Assembly: GCF_002088275.1 (NCBI RefSeq)
Contig: NZ_AQQS01000025.1
Span: 1-64,000, forward strand
DNA from: Aurantimonas sp. 22II-16-19i
Lineage (GTDB): Bacteria > Pseudomonadota > Alphaproteobacteria > Rhizobiales > Rhizobiaceae
Direction: 5' to 3'
Length of the DNA: 64,000 bases
The notes below the pieces were generated by a model. That model had not been told where the DNA came from, made no database searches, and worked only from the letters and a program-made list of their open reading frames with translations. Position numbers and translations under genes: made by a program. This document shows, piece after piece, positions 63,935 to 64,000 of the stretch (positions are counted from its first letter, which is position 1; each line of letters opens with the position of its first letter).

Positions 63935-64000
63935 GCATCAGCAAGACGATCAGCTTCCGGCTGTGCCGTCCGTGGGCGTCACGAGGGCGGCAATGTCCGC

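Overview
The window is very GC-rich with dense, often overlapping genes, ATGA-type start/stop overlaps and several GTG/TTG starts. Together with LysR/GntR/AraC regulators and many ABC importers for amino-acid-like or amide-like compounds, this suggests an alphaproteobacterium, probably of the Hyphomicrobiales (rhizobial) type. That assignment is inference from style and gene content; no rRNA, tRNA or phylogenetic marker is present.

Layout. 1-6.0 kb: ordinary accessory genes (end of an alpha/beta hydrolase, a 66-aa protein, a DoxX-like membrane protein, two MFS exporters, an aldo/keto reductase, a LysR regulator). 6.0-6.3 kb: a decayed IS3-type transposase. 6.4-10.1 kb: a divergent kinase / PLP-enzyme pair resembling the hydroxylysine kinase and phospholyase families, with a GntR regulator. 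10.1-15.8 kb: a biotin-dependent 5-oxoprolinase-like set (PxpC, PxpB, biotin carboxylase, BCCP on the minus strand; LysR and PxpA on the plus strand). 15.9-31.2 kb: an AraC regulator and a collinear ten-gene run: hydantoinase/oxoprolinase A and B, a TorT-like binding protein with a ribose-type ABC importer (one double ATPase, two permeases), a three-subunit molybdenum hydroxylase and a class III aminotransferase.

31.3-56.6 kb is an amide-catabolism supercluster: a MarR regulator, a leaderless AmiC-like binding protein, two complete branched-chain-amino-acid/urea-type ABC importers, three amidase-signature amidases, a nitrilase-family hydrolase, a DUF1028 protein, a small AtzG/GatC-like adaptor, an XRE-cupin regulator, a NitT/TauT-type ABC importer and two acetamidase/formamidase-family enzymes. 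A truncated IS3-type orfA lies at 55.1-55.5 kb. 57-64 kb: a GNAT acetyltransferase and an RND efflux pump (adaptor plus transporter) divergent from an OmpR-type two-component system.

How it fits together (inference): almost everything between 6.4 and 56.6 kb imports nitrogen compounds or cleaves C-N bonds. Cyclic amides would be opened by the PxpABC/biotin enzymes or by HyuAB, linear amides and nitrile-like compounds by amidases, the nitrilase homologue and acetamidases, and the resulting amino acids or amines would pass to aminotransferases. The best candidate for an undescribed pathway is the 17.2-31.2 kb run, which reads as import, hydroxylation, ring opening and transamination of an N-heterocycle or lactam. 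Perfect or near-perfect stem-loops follow three separate binding-protein genes, and several palindromes or direct repeats mark likely operators.
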